Source: UBA2336 sp049306095
GTDB taxonomy: Bacteria > Bacteroidota > Bacteroidia > Cytophagales > Cyclobacteriaceae
Assembly: GCA_049306095.1 (NCBI GenBank)
Contig: JBAQPU010000018.1
Span: 13,841-77,840, forward strand
Direction of reading: 5' to 3'
Length of the DNA: 64,000 nt
Shown here: positions 36,060 to 45,272 of the stretch, piece after piece
Layout of the letters: every line of letters starts with the position of its first letter
Position numbering within the stretch: the first letter of the stretch is position 1
Position numbers and translations under genes: made by a program
The notes under the pieces: model-generated
Told to the model about the DNA's origin: nothing
Databases searched by the model: none
The model's input: only the letters and a program-made list of their open reading frames with translations

Positions 36060-38357
36060 TTACTCAAATGAATGCTTATTAAACAGTAAAAAACCTACAT
36101 GGAGCAAAATGCCAATTTCATTCTGTGTGTCATTGTAGTAGTTCACGTTAAGACCGACCGGCCCTACGGGCGAATGAAAGACCAGAGACGAAGAGGCTGC
36201 AAAGTAGATCCTGGTCAGGTCTGTCTTGACCAGCGTTTCCTGGTTTTGCCCTTTCACGATTTCTTCCAGCGGCTTAAATGCATAGCCTTCCAGTCTGAAA
36301 TCCAGTTTATTTCTTAACACAAAAACATTTCGTACTCCAAAGGAGAGATAGTTGAATGCACGAAAATTTTCCAGTATTAATGTGCGGCTATCGGTCATTG
36401 GAAAGTATGCAGGGGCATTGTAAACGGTTCCATAATAATTACTAAACGTTGGTTGATTGGAGAATACAGCTTCCGCAAAGTAGCCGGGCCTGTACCATCC
36501 TTTGCTAAAGTAATGTTCTGCCGAAGCTTTCAGTCTGAACCACTGGTGATCTTTAGTGTTTTCAATACGGGCAGGATCGGCCGTGCTGCCGGGCATATAC
36601 CTTTCCGTAACATTAAAATAAGTGGCTGTAATTGAGTATGCTTTTCCGGAAGACGCATATTGTTTTCGGTTAAGGTCGTTCATGGAAAAGGAAATGCCCG
36701 TCTTAAATCCTTCGAGTTTCAACACATCCAGCGTGTCAGTATTAACAAAGGAATCTTTATTACTGAACCGGTCTTCGTTGTTCATTCCCTCTCCGCCCAG
36801 GGCTACTTTAAAATGACTTCCTAATGCTTTGCCAACCTGAATGCCCAGTTTACGATCAAATCTTTTCAATACCGTTAGCGAAGTTTTTTGCAGCAAGTCA
36901 ACACTTTCCGGATAATCCCAATTGTTAAACTGCGCCTCCGGCTGAATATAAAATTGATTTAAAAACGGAAGATCAAACCGTGCGCTGGCAATGGCTGACT
37001 TATAAAAGCTTCCGGTTTGAATACCCCCATACCAATGCGCCAGGATGCGATTAAAGTAATAGTAGTTTAAACCCAGGGCAATGTTGCTGACATCACGCGT
37101 TGCCATCACCCCTCCAAATTCTACCTGAAAATTTTTTTGCGGTCTTCGGGTTAACTGTAAGATAAACTTTTCAGATCCCCTGCTATACTGAATAGAAGGG
37201 TAAACATTGTTGAAATAAGGATTGGCAGCCAGCTTAAAGTACCCCTGACGGATGTCTGAGAAGTACATCGGGTTTTTATTTTTCAGATCAGTTTTAAAAA
37301 CCGTGCGGATGTACCTGCGCTGCTTTGAGTTAAAGGCTTTAAAGGTCACCTTCTCAAATACCCATTGCTTATTTTGGTTATTGAAGTCGTTGCGTGTTGA
37401 CGTTACCTCCTCACAAGTTCTGCGGGTATTAACTTTTTGTTTAATCTCATTCATCGTTCGCATGGTTTGCGCATAACCACTGTCGATGAGCGCTTTCACT
37501 TGCGAAAAATCAAGCGCACTGTATCCTTCCAGGTTCGGTTGAATGTATACACCGCTCTCGGGGATATCTGTTGGGTCTGATTTATCCAACAGCATATATA
37601 ACAAAGAGTTGGTGATCAGTTTGTCGTCCTCCTGATAAGGATACTCCTCAAACACTTTTGATGACACGTTGGAGCCGATGATTACATCCGGGTTGAATTC
37701 GTGCTGAACAACATCAACGGGAAAGTTGTTGTACACGCCTCCATCAAATAAATATTTACCATCTACCCGAATAGGGTTGTAAAAAAACGGAACACTTTGT
37801 GTAGCCCGCAAGGCGTCACTAAGTGAGCCGGCAGAAAGAATAACTTCCGATTGCGTAAACACATCGGCCGCCACCACACGCAAAGGCATCATCAGGCTGT
37901 CGAAATTTCGATTCGAAATCGCTTCTGCCTGCGCCATTTTATCGGCTAGCGCAAAGTTGAGCGAAACATCATTGGCGAGACTGGAGTTAAACTGAAACGA
38001 TAACGTGGAATCAAGAGAAAGATTCAATTTTAAAAAATACGGCCCCTCTTCATTTCTTGAAAAGTGATAATTCACATCCTTCTCGGGAAGCCCGTTTACC
38101 CAGCGTAAAAAATCTTCTGAGAGCATCATGCGTTCGATGGCTTCGGGACTCATGCCAGCCGCATAACAACCGCCCACAATTCCACCCATCGATGTGCCTA
38201 CTACATAATCAATAGGAATTTCATTTTCCTCCAGGGCCTTCAACACGCCCACATGCGCAATCCCTTTTGCACCACCGCCACTCAGCACCAATCCCACTTT
38301 CTGAGCTGCCGCCTGTACAACCACCAAAAAAAATGATACAACCAGAAATACTCTCAC
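36060..38357 (-). CDS. Patatin-like phospholipase with C-terminal outer-membrane barrel
   Basis: A 765-residue protein from a GTG start; no in-frame ATG lies upstream. After a signal peptide (cleavage near AAAQ, residue 19) comes a patatin lipase domain: oxyanion loop SGGGAKGIAHVGVL, nucleophile S56 in GTSMGG, and Asp of the dyad D205 in FDGGVYNN. From about residue 330 a POTRA-like stretch (VFEKVTFKAFNSKQRRYIR) leads into a BamA-type barrel of roughly 370 residues. This is the type Vd (PlpD-like) layout, in which the lipase is carried by its own barrel. Confidence 0.9.
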   Translation of the reverse strand: MRVFLVVSFFLVVVQAAAQKVGLVLSGGGAKGIAHVGVLKALEENEIPIDYVVGTSMGGIVGGCYAAGMSPEAIERMMLSEDFLRWVNGLPEKDVNYHFSRNEEGPYFLKLNLSLDSTLSFQFNSSLANDVSLNFALADKMAQAEAISNRNFDSLMMPLRVVAADVFTQSEVILSAGSLSDALRATQSVPFFYNPIRVDGKYLFDGGVYNNFPVDVVQHEFNPDVIIGSNVSSKVFEEYPYQEDDKLITNSLLYMLLDKSDPTDIPESGVYIQPNLEGYSALDFSQVKALIDSGYAQTMRTMNEIKQKVNTRRTCEEVTSTRNDFNNQNKQWVFEKVTFKAFNSKQRRYIRTVFKTDLKNKNPMYFSDIRQGYFKLAANPYFNNVYPSIQYSRGSEKFILQLTRRPQKNFQVEFGGVMATRDVSNIALGLNYYYFNRILAHWYGGIQTGSFYKSAIASARFDLPFLNQFYIQPEAQFNNWDYPESVDLLQKTSLTVLKRFDRKLGIQVGKALGSHFKVALGGEGMNNEDRFSNKDSFVNTDTLDVLKLEGFKTGISFSMNDLNRKQYASSGKAYSITATYFNVTERYMPGSTADPARIENTKDHQWFRLKASAEHYFSKGWYRPGYFAEAVFSNQPTFSNYYGTVYNAPAYFPMTDSRTLILENFRAFNYLSFGVRNVFVLRNKLDFRLEGYAFKPLEEIVKGQNQETLVKTDLTRIYFAASSSLVFHSPVGPVGLNVNYYNDTQNEIGILLHVGFLLFNKHSFE

Positions 38358-38397
38358 CTGAATCTCAATTGAACACTTAGACGAAGATTTTCAACAC

Positions 38398-38412
38398 AAG
38401 GTTTGAAACCTT
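38398..38412. repeat. Short palindrome upstream of the patatin gene
   Basis: AAGGTTT-G-AAACCTT, a 7-1-7 perfect inverted repeat, lies 41-55 bases upstream of the patatin GTG start, in the gap after the M23 peptidase gene. It could be an operator or chance. Confidence 0.3.
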
Positions 38413-38478
38413 CTGTATTAAAACAACAGAACCCTGTTAAAAGAAACGAACCTGAATGTGCAAAAAGTCTGAGTTTGA

Positions 38479-39774
38479 CTAAAAAGCTTTTGCCATAGCT
38501 TCCTGAACCGGTGAAGGAATGGCATCAAGTTGCAATTTTACCTGCTCCTTCTTGTGCTGATAGGCCTCTGCAAATTCAGTTTTAATGGGTTGGGACGGAG
38601 GAAGCTCTACCCGTAATGCATCTACTTGCTTACCATTTTTCCAGAACCGATAACACAAATGCGGACCGGTGGCCAGGCCGGTACTTCCTACATAGCCAAT
38701 GCGCTGACCCTGGCGAACGCGCATTCCGGCATGAATCCCCGGCTCGATGCGCGACATGTGTAAATACTGAGTAGTATAGGTTCCGTTGTGACGGATCTTC
38801 ACATAATTTCCGTTGTTGGATTTATATTGCGCTTCTTCCACAATTCCATCACCCACCGAGCGAATTGGGGTTCCGGTTGCCGCGGCAAAGTCGGTGCCCA
38901 GGTGTGGTTTAAAAATTTTTTGAACCGGATGAAATCTTCTGCCCGTGTAACGCGAACTGATGCGTGTAAACTCAATCGGATATTTTAAGAGCGCCTTCCG
39001 CAAACTTTTTCCATGGTCATCGAAATAATCTTTACCCCCTCCCTGATCAAAGGGGATGGCATAATAGGGACTTGAAAAATGCTCAAAATAAATTCCTTTG
39101 ATCTCTCCTATGCCGATGGGTCGGCCTTCCACCTGAATTTCTTCATATACCAATTTGAATACATCGCCCTTTTGAAGGCGCTGAAAATCGACCTGCCAGG
39201 CAAATACATCCACAAATTTATTGGTCAGTTCATGCGAAATACCCATTTCATTTATGGTTTGTGATAAAGAAGACAGAATGATGCCGGCTATGCTCTTTTC
39301 CTCAACCACCACTTCGCGTTTACAAACGTCTACATGAAGGGTATCATCGAATGTAAACACGACATAATCGATTGGGTTGGGTTCATAAATAATTGCCTTG
39401 GCTGTTTTAAGGGAATCTGTTTGACAGATCACCGTATATTTTTTATCCACCGCTACTTTCCGTACATCAAACAACTTTCGTGGAACTGCTGAAACCTGGT
39501 TAACATACTTGACAGGAACATTATAGGACATGAGGATGTCGGCCAAAAACTGATTTTTCTTTACTTTATCTTCAACCACCGCCAACCCATCGACATCAAT
39601 ACCAAAAACTGTTTTGGGGTCTCTTACTTCAATGCTAATAGGAGTGTAACCGTACGAGTTGGTGATCGGTTGCTCATCCCGAACAGGCTGATGTTCGTTA
39701 AACGCTAGTGAACCTGCTGCGACTGCGCAGAAAGAGAAAAAGCCAACCCAATGTTTTTGCATGACCCGGATCAT
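38479..39774 (-). CDS. M23 peptidoglycan endopeptidase (MepM/LytM type) with Cys in place of a zinc His
   Basis: A 431-residue protein with an N-terminal membrane/signal segment, an OapA/LysM-like middle part, and a C-terminal M23 domain. Zinc ligands H291 and D295 are in HLGTDFAAATG, with YLHMSRIEPG after. The final motif, normally HxH, reads GPHLCYRFWKNGK: H372 is kept but the second His is C374. Cys may ligate zinc or the enzyme may be altered. M23 enzymes cut peptide cross-links of the wall during growth. Confidence 0.9.
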   Translation of the reverse strand: MIRVMQKHWVGFFSFCAVAAGSLAFNEHQPVRDEQPITNSYGYTPISIEVRDPKTVFGIDVDGLAVVEDKVKKNQFLADILMSYNVPVKYVNQVSAVPRKLFDVRKVAVDKKYTVICQTDSLKTAKAIIYEPNPIDYVVFTFDDTLHVDVCKREVVVEEKSIAGIILSSLSQTINEMGISHELTNKFVDVFAWQVDFQRLQKGDVFKLVYEEIQVEGRPIGIGEIKGIYFEHFSSPYYAIPFDQGGGKDYFDDHGKSLRKALLKYPIEFTRISSRYTGRRFHPVQKIFKPHLGTDFAAATGTPIRSVGDGIVEEAQYKSNNGNYVKIRHNGTYTTQYLHMSRIEPGIHAGMRVRQGQRIGYVGSTGLATGPHLCYRFWKNGKQVDALRVELPPSQPIKTEFAEAYQHKKEQVKLQLDAIPSPVQEAMAKAF

Positions 39775-39878
39775 TTACTGTTGCGCTAAAAAATAGTGGC
39801 CTCATAAAAAATACACTATTAAAAAACTGCCACACGCACTTCAAATATAGGCAATTCCATGTAATTAGAAGTTATTTC

Positions 39879-39904
39879 AAAAATCCGGCTTGCGCTTAGC
39901 CGGA
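39879..39904 (-). terminator. Rho-independent terminator after dsbD
   Basis: On the minus strand, 27 bases past the dsbD stop, a 7-bp stem TCCGGCT / AGCCGGA with a 7-base loop is followed directly by five T. This is a standard intrinsic terminator. Confidence 0.78.
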
Positions 39905-39930
39905 AGTCATCCTGAAAAAAGTACAAGTCA

Positions 39931-42042
39931 TTAGTTTTTGTAAAGCTCTTTAAACTTCGCTTTTCCCTGCTCCAGGAATCTCACAAAGTCTTCAACGCTG
40001 CGATTATAACCATACGGCCATGCCAGTACGCGCTCATCGGTACCTAATAAAACATAAAAGGGCTGCGCGTTATTGTCCAGGTTCGTGATTTGCAAGTCGG
40101 CATTTTGTTTACCAATTGTTTTCTTCAGCTTGCCGTCATACGTTGATGTGAACCATTCCGATTCAGGTAATTCTGTTTTATCATCGACATATAACGCTAC
40201 TATTACAAAATCATTTTTCAATCGCTCGAGTACGGCAGGGTCGCTCCACACTACGGCTTCCATTTCGCGGCAGTTCGTACAGCCATGACCAGTGAAGTCG
40301 ATGAACAGCGGTTTATTTTGTTCACGTGCGCATTTCAATGCCTGCTCATAATCAAAGTAGCCTTTTAAGCCATGCGGCAAGTGAAGGAAATCGGCATACT
40401 TTGGTTGCTCACAAATTTCATTGGATCGTGTGTTTCGGGTAAGGGTTACCAGATCAAAATCGTTTGTATGCTGAGGAGGCAGGTAACCGGCCAATGCTTT
40501 TAGAGGAGCTCCCCATAAACCCGGAATTAAATAAACTACAAAAGAGAAAACTCCGATAGCCAATAACAAACGGGTTACCGGTACTTTCTCCAAAACGCTG
40601 TCGTGTGGTAATCGAATTTTGCCCAGCAAATAAAACCCGAGCAATGAAAAGATCACCACCCACAAGGCAATGTTTACATCACGATCTAACAACCCCCAAT
40701 GATAGGCCTGATCGGCAATGCTGAAAAATTTCAATGCAAGGGCCAGTTCCAGAAATCCTAACGTGACTTTCACAGAATTAAGCCATCCTCCCGACTTGGG
40801 CATGCTCTTGATCAGTTCGGGAAAGAATGCAAAAAATGCGAAAGGCAACGCAAACGCAAAGGAGTAGGAGAACATCATCAAAATCGGTTTCAAAATCTGG
40901 CCTCCGGCCGAAAGGGCCAGTACGCTGCCAACAATGGGTACCGTACAACTGAATGAAATCAACACCAATGTAAAGGCCATGAAGAATACTCCTAACAATC
41001 CTCCTTTCTCAGCCTGTTGGTCAACCTTGTTAACCAGTTGATGAGGTGCCGTGATCTCAAAAAGACCAAAGAAGGAAAGCGCAAAAATCAGGAAGACTGC
41101 AAAGATGAAAAGGTTGAGCGCCCAGTTGGTTGCTAACGCGTTTAATCCTTCGGGACCCAGTATGATGGCAAACAACGTTCCGGCTGATGAATACAGAACA
41201 ATAATGGACAAGCCGAAAATAATCGCCCTTTTTATTCCCTCTCTTTTTGTTTGGGTGTCCTTCAGGAAGAACGTTACCGTCATCGGGATCATCGGGAAAA
41301 CACACGGTGTTATCAACGATGCCAGGCCGGCAACAAACGCCAGCACGAGCAACGACCAGAACGACTCATTACCAAAGGTCGATTCGCCTTCCAAAATTGC
41401 CGGGTCGAGAACCGGCCCGTTTATTTCGCTACTTTCTTTTTTCTGAACAGCCTGTATTTCTTTTTGAAGCGTGTCGGTGGATGTTACAGCAGGAACAACA
41501 ACCGGTTTTTCCTGTACTTTTTTCGCTTCTTTTACCTCCGCTTTTCCGGAAGAGCCGGTTACTGCGATGTCTTCAAATAAAAATTCTCCATCAAAAGGAA
41601 TACATTTTCCGTCTACCTCGGTGCACACTTGCCCCTCGTAGGTTCCGCTCAGTTTTAGATTGGCGGAGAGAACTTTTATTTTTTGCCTGAACTCTGCCTT
41701 GTTTTTGAAATACTTGACTTCACAACCAAAGGCTTCGTCTATTTTCTTTTTAGGGTCAATCGCCCTCACCGATCCGACTAATTTAAAACCCGGATCGGGG
41801 GTGAGCGTAATTGTTGTTAACAGCGGGCCACACTCCGGATCAAAATCGTTGGAGTACATGTACCAGTTCTGATCAATGGTTGCCTTAAAGACAAGGTCAA
41901 TTTCATCACCAACCTTTACCGATGTGGCGGATGCCTCCCAACTCCACGTGGCCGGTTTGAGTATCTGTGCAAATGATGAAAAAGAAATGATGAAGAAGAG
42001 AGCGGTCTTACATGCTTTAGTCCAATTCATAGGAAAATTCAT
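39931..42042 (-). CDS. dsbD: Thiol:disulfide interchange protein DsbD
   Basis: A 703-residue protein from the ATG at 42042; ATG 42030 and GTG 42051 are alternatives. Order: signal peptide (SFSSFAQ); DsbD alpha domain with a Cys pair in GQVCTEVDGKCIP; an eight-helix central domain with its redox cysteines in ITPCVFPMIPMTVTFF and SFSCTVPIVGS; and a C-terminal thioredoxin-like domain with C588 and C591 (GHGCTNCRE). It passes electrons from cytoplasmic thioredoxin to periplasmic thiol proteins. The terminator downstream ends its unit. Confidence 0.94.
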   Translation of the reverse strand: MNFPMNWTKACKTALFFIISFSSFAQILKPATWSWEASATSVKVGDEIDLVFKATIDQNWYMYSNDFDPECGPLLTTITLTPDPGFKLVGSVRAIDPKKKIDEAFGCEVKYFKNKAEFRQKIKVLSANLKLSGTYEGQVCTEVDGKCIPFDGEFLFEDIAVTGSSGKAEVKEAKKVQEKPVVVPAVTSTDTLQKEIQAVQKKESSEINGPVLDPAILEGESTFGNESFWSLLVLAFVAGLASLITPCVFPMIPMTVTFFLKDTQTKREGIKRAIIFGLSIIVLYSSAGTLFAIILGPEGLNALATNWALNLFIFAVFLIFALSFFGLFEITAPHQLVNKVDQQAEKGGLLGVFFMAFTLVLISFSCTVPIVGSVLALSAGGQILKPILMMFSYSFAFALPFAFFAFFPELIKSMPKSGGWLNSVKVTLGFLELALALKFFSIADQAYHWGLLDRDVNIALWVVIFSLLGFYLLGKIRLPHDSVLEKVPVTRLLLAIGVFSFVVYLIPGLWGAPLKALAGYLPPQHTNDFDLVTLTRNTRSNEICEQPKYADFLHLPHGLKGYFDYEQALKCAREQNKPLFIDFTGHGCTNCREMEAVVWSDPAVLERLKNDFVIVALYVDDKTELPESEWFTSTYDGKLKKTIGKQNADLQITNLDNNAQPFYVLLGTDERVLAWPYGYNRSVEDFVRFLEQGKAKFKELYKN

Positions 42043-42084
42043 TGAAGCCACAACGTAAACTTTATAAAAATAGTTGAATTATCG

Positions 42085-42172
42085 GAAGAATAATGATGTG
42101 GTCTGTGAAGACACAGACCACGGATGTAGAAGAATAATGAAGTGGCCTGTGAGGACACAGGCCACGGATAGA
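42085..42172. repeat. Two tandem 44-bp hairpin repeats
   Basis: Two adjacent 44-bp units, each with a 10-bp hairpin and 4-base loop. Unit 1 arms are GTGGTCTGTG (42098-42107) and CACAGACCAC (42112-42121); unit 2 arms are GTGGCCTGTG (42142-42151) and CACAGGCCAC (42156-42165). The units differ inside the stem at one base pair, T:A versus C:G, changed on both arms, so pairing is kept. A lone CACAGACCAC follows at 42184-42193. They lie between the M20 peptidase stop and the dsbD start and may act as terminator or RNA-stabilising stems. Confidence 0.8.
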
Positions 42173-42206
42173 GTTTATACGTGCACAGACCACTTTTGAC
42201 TTTTAC

Positions 42207-43565
42207 TTATGCTTTTGAAAAACATTTATAAAAAGCCGTAATGGTTTCAATGCCCATCATAAAGTTCTTGATTCCATAGTGTTCGTTGGGTGAGTGGATG
42301 GCATCTGAATCCAATCCAAAGCCCATGAGTACGGTATCCAGTCCCAACTCCTTCTTAAAGAGTGCAACAATCGGAATGCTTCCTCCATCACGCGTTGGAA
42401 TGGGCCGCTTACCCCAAACTTCCTGAAAGGCATCGCTGGCTGCCTGAAAAGCTTTTGAATCGGTAGGCGTAACAGCAGCCTGCCCGCCATGAAGCGCGGT
42501 AACTTTTACCTTCACCGACTTGGGTGCTATGGATTGAAAATACTTCGTGAACAATTCTGTGATCTCGTTATTATCCTGATGTGGAACCAGTCGCATTGAA
42601 ATTTTGGCATATGCTTTCGAGGGCAGAACTGTTTTTGCTCCCTCGCCAGTATAACCTCCCCAAATTCCGTTTACATCAAGCGTGGGTCGAATGCCCGTAC
42701 GTTCTAAGGTTGTGTATCCTTTTTCTCCCTGCACCTCATCAATGCTTAATTCCTTTTTATACGACTCTATGTTAAAGGGTGCTTTATTCATGGCCTCACG
42801 TTCAGTAGCGCTAAGTTCCACCACTTTATCATAAAAACCCGGAATAGTAATATGGCCGTTTTCATCGTGCATCGAGGCGATCATTTTGCTCAGGATGTTG
42901 ATGGGGTTGGCAACCGCTCCACCATACACACCCGAATGTAAATCACGGTTAGGGCCGGTTACTTCTACTTCCATGTAACTCAATCCGCGCAAGCCCACAG
43001 TAATAGAAGGTGTATCTAATGAAATGATAGCCGTATCAGAGATTAAAATCACATCGGCCTTCAATTTTTCTTTATTCGCTGCCACAAAGGTTGCAAGATG
43101 CTCAGAGCCAACCTCCTCTTCTCCCTCGATCATAAATTTTACATTGCAGGTCATGGCATTGTGTTTCATCAATGCTTCAAAAGCCTTTACGTGCATGTAC
43201 ACCTGGCCTTTGTCATCGCATGAACCTCGCGCATAAATTTTTCCATCTTTCACAATCGGCTCGAACGGAGGAGAGTGCCACAAGTCCAGCGGATCGGGCG
43301 GCTGAACATCATAATGCCCATACACCAATACCGTAGGGAGTTTGGAATCAATTATTTTCTCGGCATACACAATGGGATGACCCGGTGTTTCGCACAGCTC
43401 AACCCTATCCACGCCTGCGGCTGCCAGTTTATCTTTGATAAATTCAGCCGCCTTTCGAACATCATTTTTTTTGGTGCTGTCTGCGCTTACCGATGGAATG
43501 CGCAGCAAGTCAAACAACTCATCTAAATAGCGTTGCTGATTTGCGGAAATATATTCTTTGATCAT
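42207..43565 (-). CDS. M20-family dipeptidase (CNDP-like)
   Basis: A 452-residue cytoplasmic metallodipeptidase. Zinc-binding motifs in order: VYGHYDVQPPDPLDLW, YARGSCDDKGQVYMHVKA, and IEGEEEVGSEHL containing the catalytic Glu. A dimerisation lid follows (GLSYMEVEVTGPNRDLHSGVYGG), with a final HSPNEHYG His. It cleaves dipeptides and similar small amides. No signal peptide, unlike the other peptidases of the window. The gene is separated from the caspase gene by about 160 bases. Confidence 0.94.
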   Translation of the reverse strand: MIKEYISANQQRYLDELFDLLRIPSVSADSTKKNDVRKAAEFIKDKLAAAGVDRVELCETPGHPIVYAEKIIDSKLPTVLVYGHYDVQPPDPLDLWHSPPFEPIVKDGKIYARGSCDDKGQVYMHVKAFEALMKHNAMTCNVKFMIEGEEEVGSEHLATFVAANKEKLKADVILISDTAIISLDTPSITVGLRGLSYMEVEVTGPNRDLHSGVYGGAVANPINILSKMIASMHDENGHITIPGFYDKVVELSATEREAMNKAPFNIESYKKELSIDEVQGEKGYTTLERTGIRPTLDVNGIWGGYTGEGAKTVLPSKAYAKISMRLVPHQDNNEITELFTKYFQSIAPKSVKVKVTALHGGQAAVTPTDSKAFQAASDAFQEVWGKRPIPTRDGGSIPIVALFKKELGLDTVLMGFGLDSDAIHSPNEHYGIKNFMMGIETITAFYKCFSKA

Positions 43566-43651
43566 ACGTAAAATTTGGAAAGCAAATTAATGTGACTCTC
43601 CAACGGAATCAAAGCTAATTCAGTTTTAACTTCAAAATGATTGTTTCTTTC

Positions 43652-43665
43652 AACCCTTCAGGGTT
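43652..43665. repeat. Short GC-containing hairpin after the caspase gene
   Basis: AACCCT-TC-AGGGTT, an inverted repeat 61 bases past the caspase stop. No T-run follows on either side, so it is not a clear terminator. Confidence 0.3.
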
Positions 43666-43725
43666 CCTGATCTTCCCGTTTGTCTCTCCGCCTGCCACTG
43701 ATTCTGAAAGATTTCACCGATTCCT

Positions 43726-45177
43726 CTACCGGCTGATCTTATATACCAACGCTACCGTAAGGCTGGGTATAATAGCGTGGCGGGCATACCAGGCATCCAA
43801 CTCCTGATTTACGTCCTGACTGAAGGAGTCGACCTCGCGGTTTTCGGAGGTCACTTTTGTGAACGAATCAATGTTCTTGCTGATTCCCGCTTCAGCATCT
43901 ATTTCAAATTTTGAATTTTTCAATGCGAATCTTCTACCATACAACATGCCTACCTGTGACAGGTTCGATTGAATGTTAACGCTTTTCTCAATAATGGTTG
44001 GCCTTCCGGGCTTTACTGCCAACAGATTAATATCAGTATTGAATTGCGATTCATAAGCAGATGCCGGGCTCTCGCCACTGCTCAGGTTTATTTGCTGATA
44101 AAAAACTCCTACATAACTCTTCCCAAAATTATAATTCAGGCCTCCTTCAATGACCACACCGCGCTTAAACGATTTTTCAATCATGTTGATGATCTCCTGA
44201 TCGTTGCCGAAGGCTTTAAAAGTCTCCATCATCAGGGTACTGTTTGAATCACGCAACATCCCGGCCTGTAACGAGAGTGAAAACCGGTAGCTGAGTGCCG
44301 CTTCAAACCCAACCCCCAGCTGAACCGGCACTTCCGCCAGCAATTTAACTCTTCCCAATGTGGAGGGGGCAACACTTCTGTTGGGCGATCCGTTTCCGGC
44401 CATCACCACCCGTGTAGTATCGTACGAAATTTTTGATGTGTCTCGCAAAAAATAAAAATCACCCTTCAGTGAGGTCGACTCCCAGGGTGTTTGCGATTTC
44501 TCCGTTTTGTCTTCCACTTCAATTCGCACCCGCTTAAAAAATTGTTCAACGGTAATGTTAGGTGTGTGAATGTGTTTCAGCAAAGCGCTGGTATACAACC
44601 CATGATCACCTTCACCGTCAGAGGCAACACTTCCGGGGGAAGTCGCATACGCGATCAACGAACCGGACGGGGCATTCATAAAGGCGAGGCCTCCACCCTC
44701 GGTACTTCTTGTCCAGCTTCTTTCAAACGGATTATTGCGGCAGGCATCTAAAATCATTAGGTTCACTTTCGCTTTTGCGCTTTCCATAAAGGCCAGCACC
44801 CGTTCAGCGGCCACACAGTCATATTCAATTTGCTGCGCAATTTTTAAATCGGCATCCACGGGCACCAGGTAGTTTCTTCCCTTTAGCTGGATACCATGGC
44901 CCGCATAATAAAACAACCCAACATCGTACCCGTGCAGGCGCATACCAAAATCATCAATGGCTTTTTTCAACTGTGAAAGAGAAAGGTTTTCTTTTACGAT
45001 GGTCTCAAACCCTAATGAGCGCAACGCCTGATCAATGGCGCGGGCATCCTGGATTGGATTTTTAAGGGCTGCACCATCCGTGTAGGAGGCATTCCCAACA
45101 ATGAGCGCAAGCTTTTTTTCCTGAGAAATTCCCTGCAGTGTTCCCAACACGAGCAGGAGAAAGAACATCCTTTTCAT
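43726..45177 (-). CDS. Exported caspase-like peptidase fused to a barrel-like C-terminal domain
   Basis: A 483-residue protein with a signal peptide (cleavage near GISQ, residue 19), then a C14 caspase p20-like domain: RLALIVGNASY-type opening (KKLALIVGNASY), catalytic H94 in YYAGHGIQ and C146 in LDACRNNPF, followed by GSLIAYATSPGSVASD. After residue about 280 comes a repeated amphipathic beta pattern (VPVQLGVGFEAALSYRFSLSLQAG, VIEGGLNYNFGKSYVGVFY) ending hydrophobic, resembling a small outer-membrane barrel. That makes it a possible periplasm-facing caspase tethered to the outer membrane. Its substrate is unknown. Confidence 0.8.
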   Translation of the reverse strand: MKRMFFLLLVLGTLQGISQEKKLALIVGNASYTDGAALKNPIQDARAIDQALRSLGFETIVKENLSLSQLKKAIDDFGMRLHGYDVGLFYYAGHGIQLKGRNYLVPVDADLKIAQQIEYDCVAAERVLAFMESAKAKVNLMILDACRNNPFERSWTRSTEGGGLAFMNAPSGSLIAYATSPGSVASDGEGDHGLYTSALLKHIHTPNITVEQFFKRVRIEVEDKTEKSQTPWESTSLKGDFYFLRDTSKISYDTTRVVMAGNGSPNRSVAPSTLGRVKLLAEVPVQLGVGFEAALSYRFSLSLQAGMLRDSNSTLMMETFKAFGNDQEIINMIEKSFKRGVVIEGGLNYNFGKSYVGVFYQQINLSSGESPASAYESQFNTDINLLAVKPGRPTIIEKSVNIQSNLSQVGMLYGRRFALKNSKFEIDAEAGISKNIDSFTKVTSENREVDSFSQDVNQELDAWYARHAIIPSLTVALVYKISR

Positions 45178-45272
45178 AACGGTTTGGGTTAACGGTAATT
45201 ATTCCGTTTTCCGTTAGATGGAGTAACGTTGGGTTGGTTTAATCCTTTACCGAAGGATCAGGGTAAAAGGGG

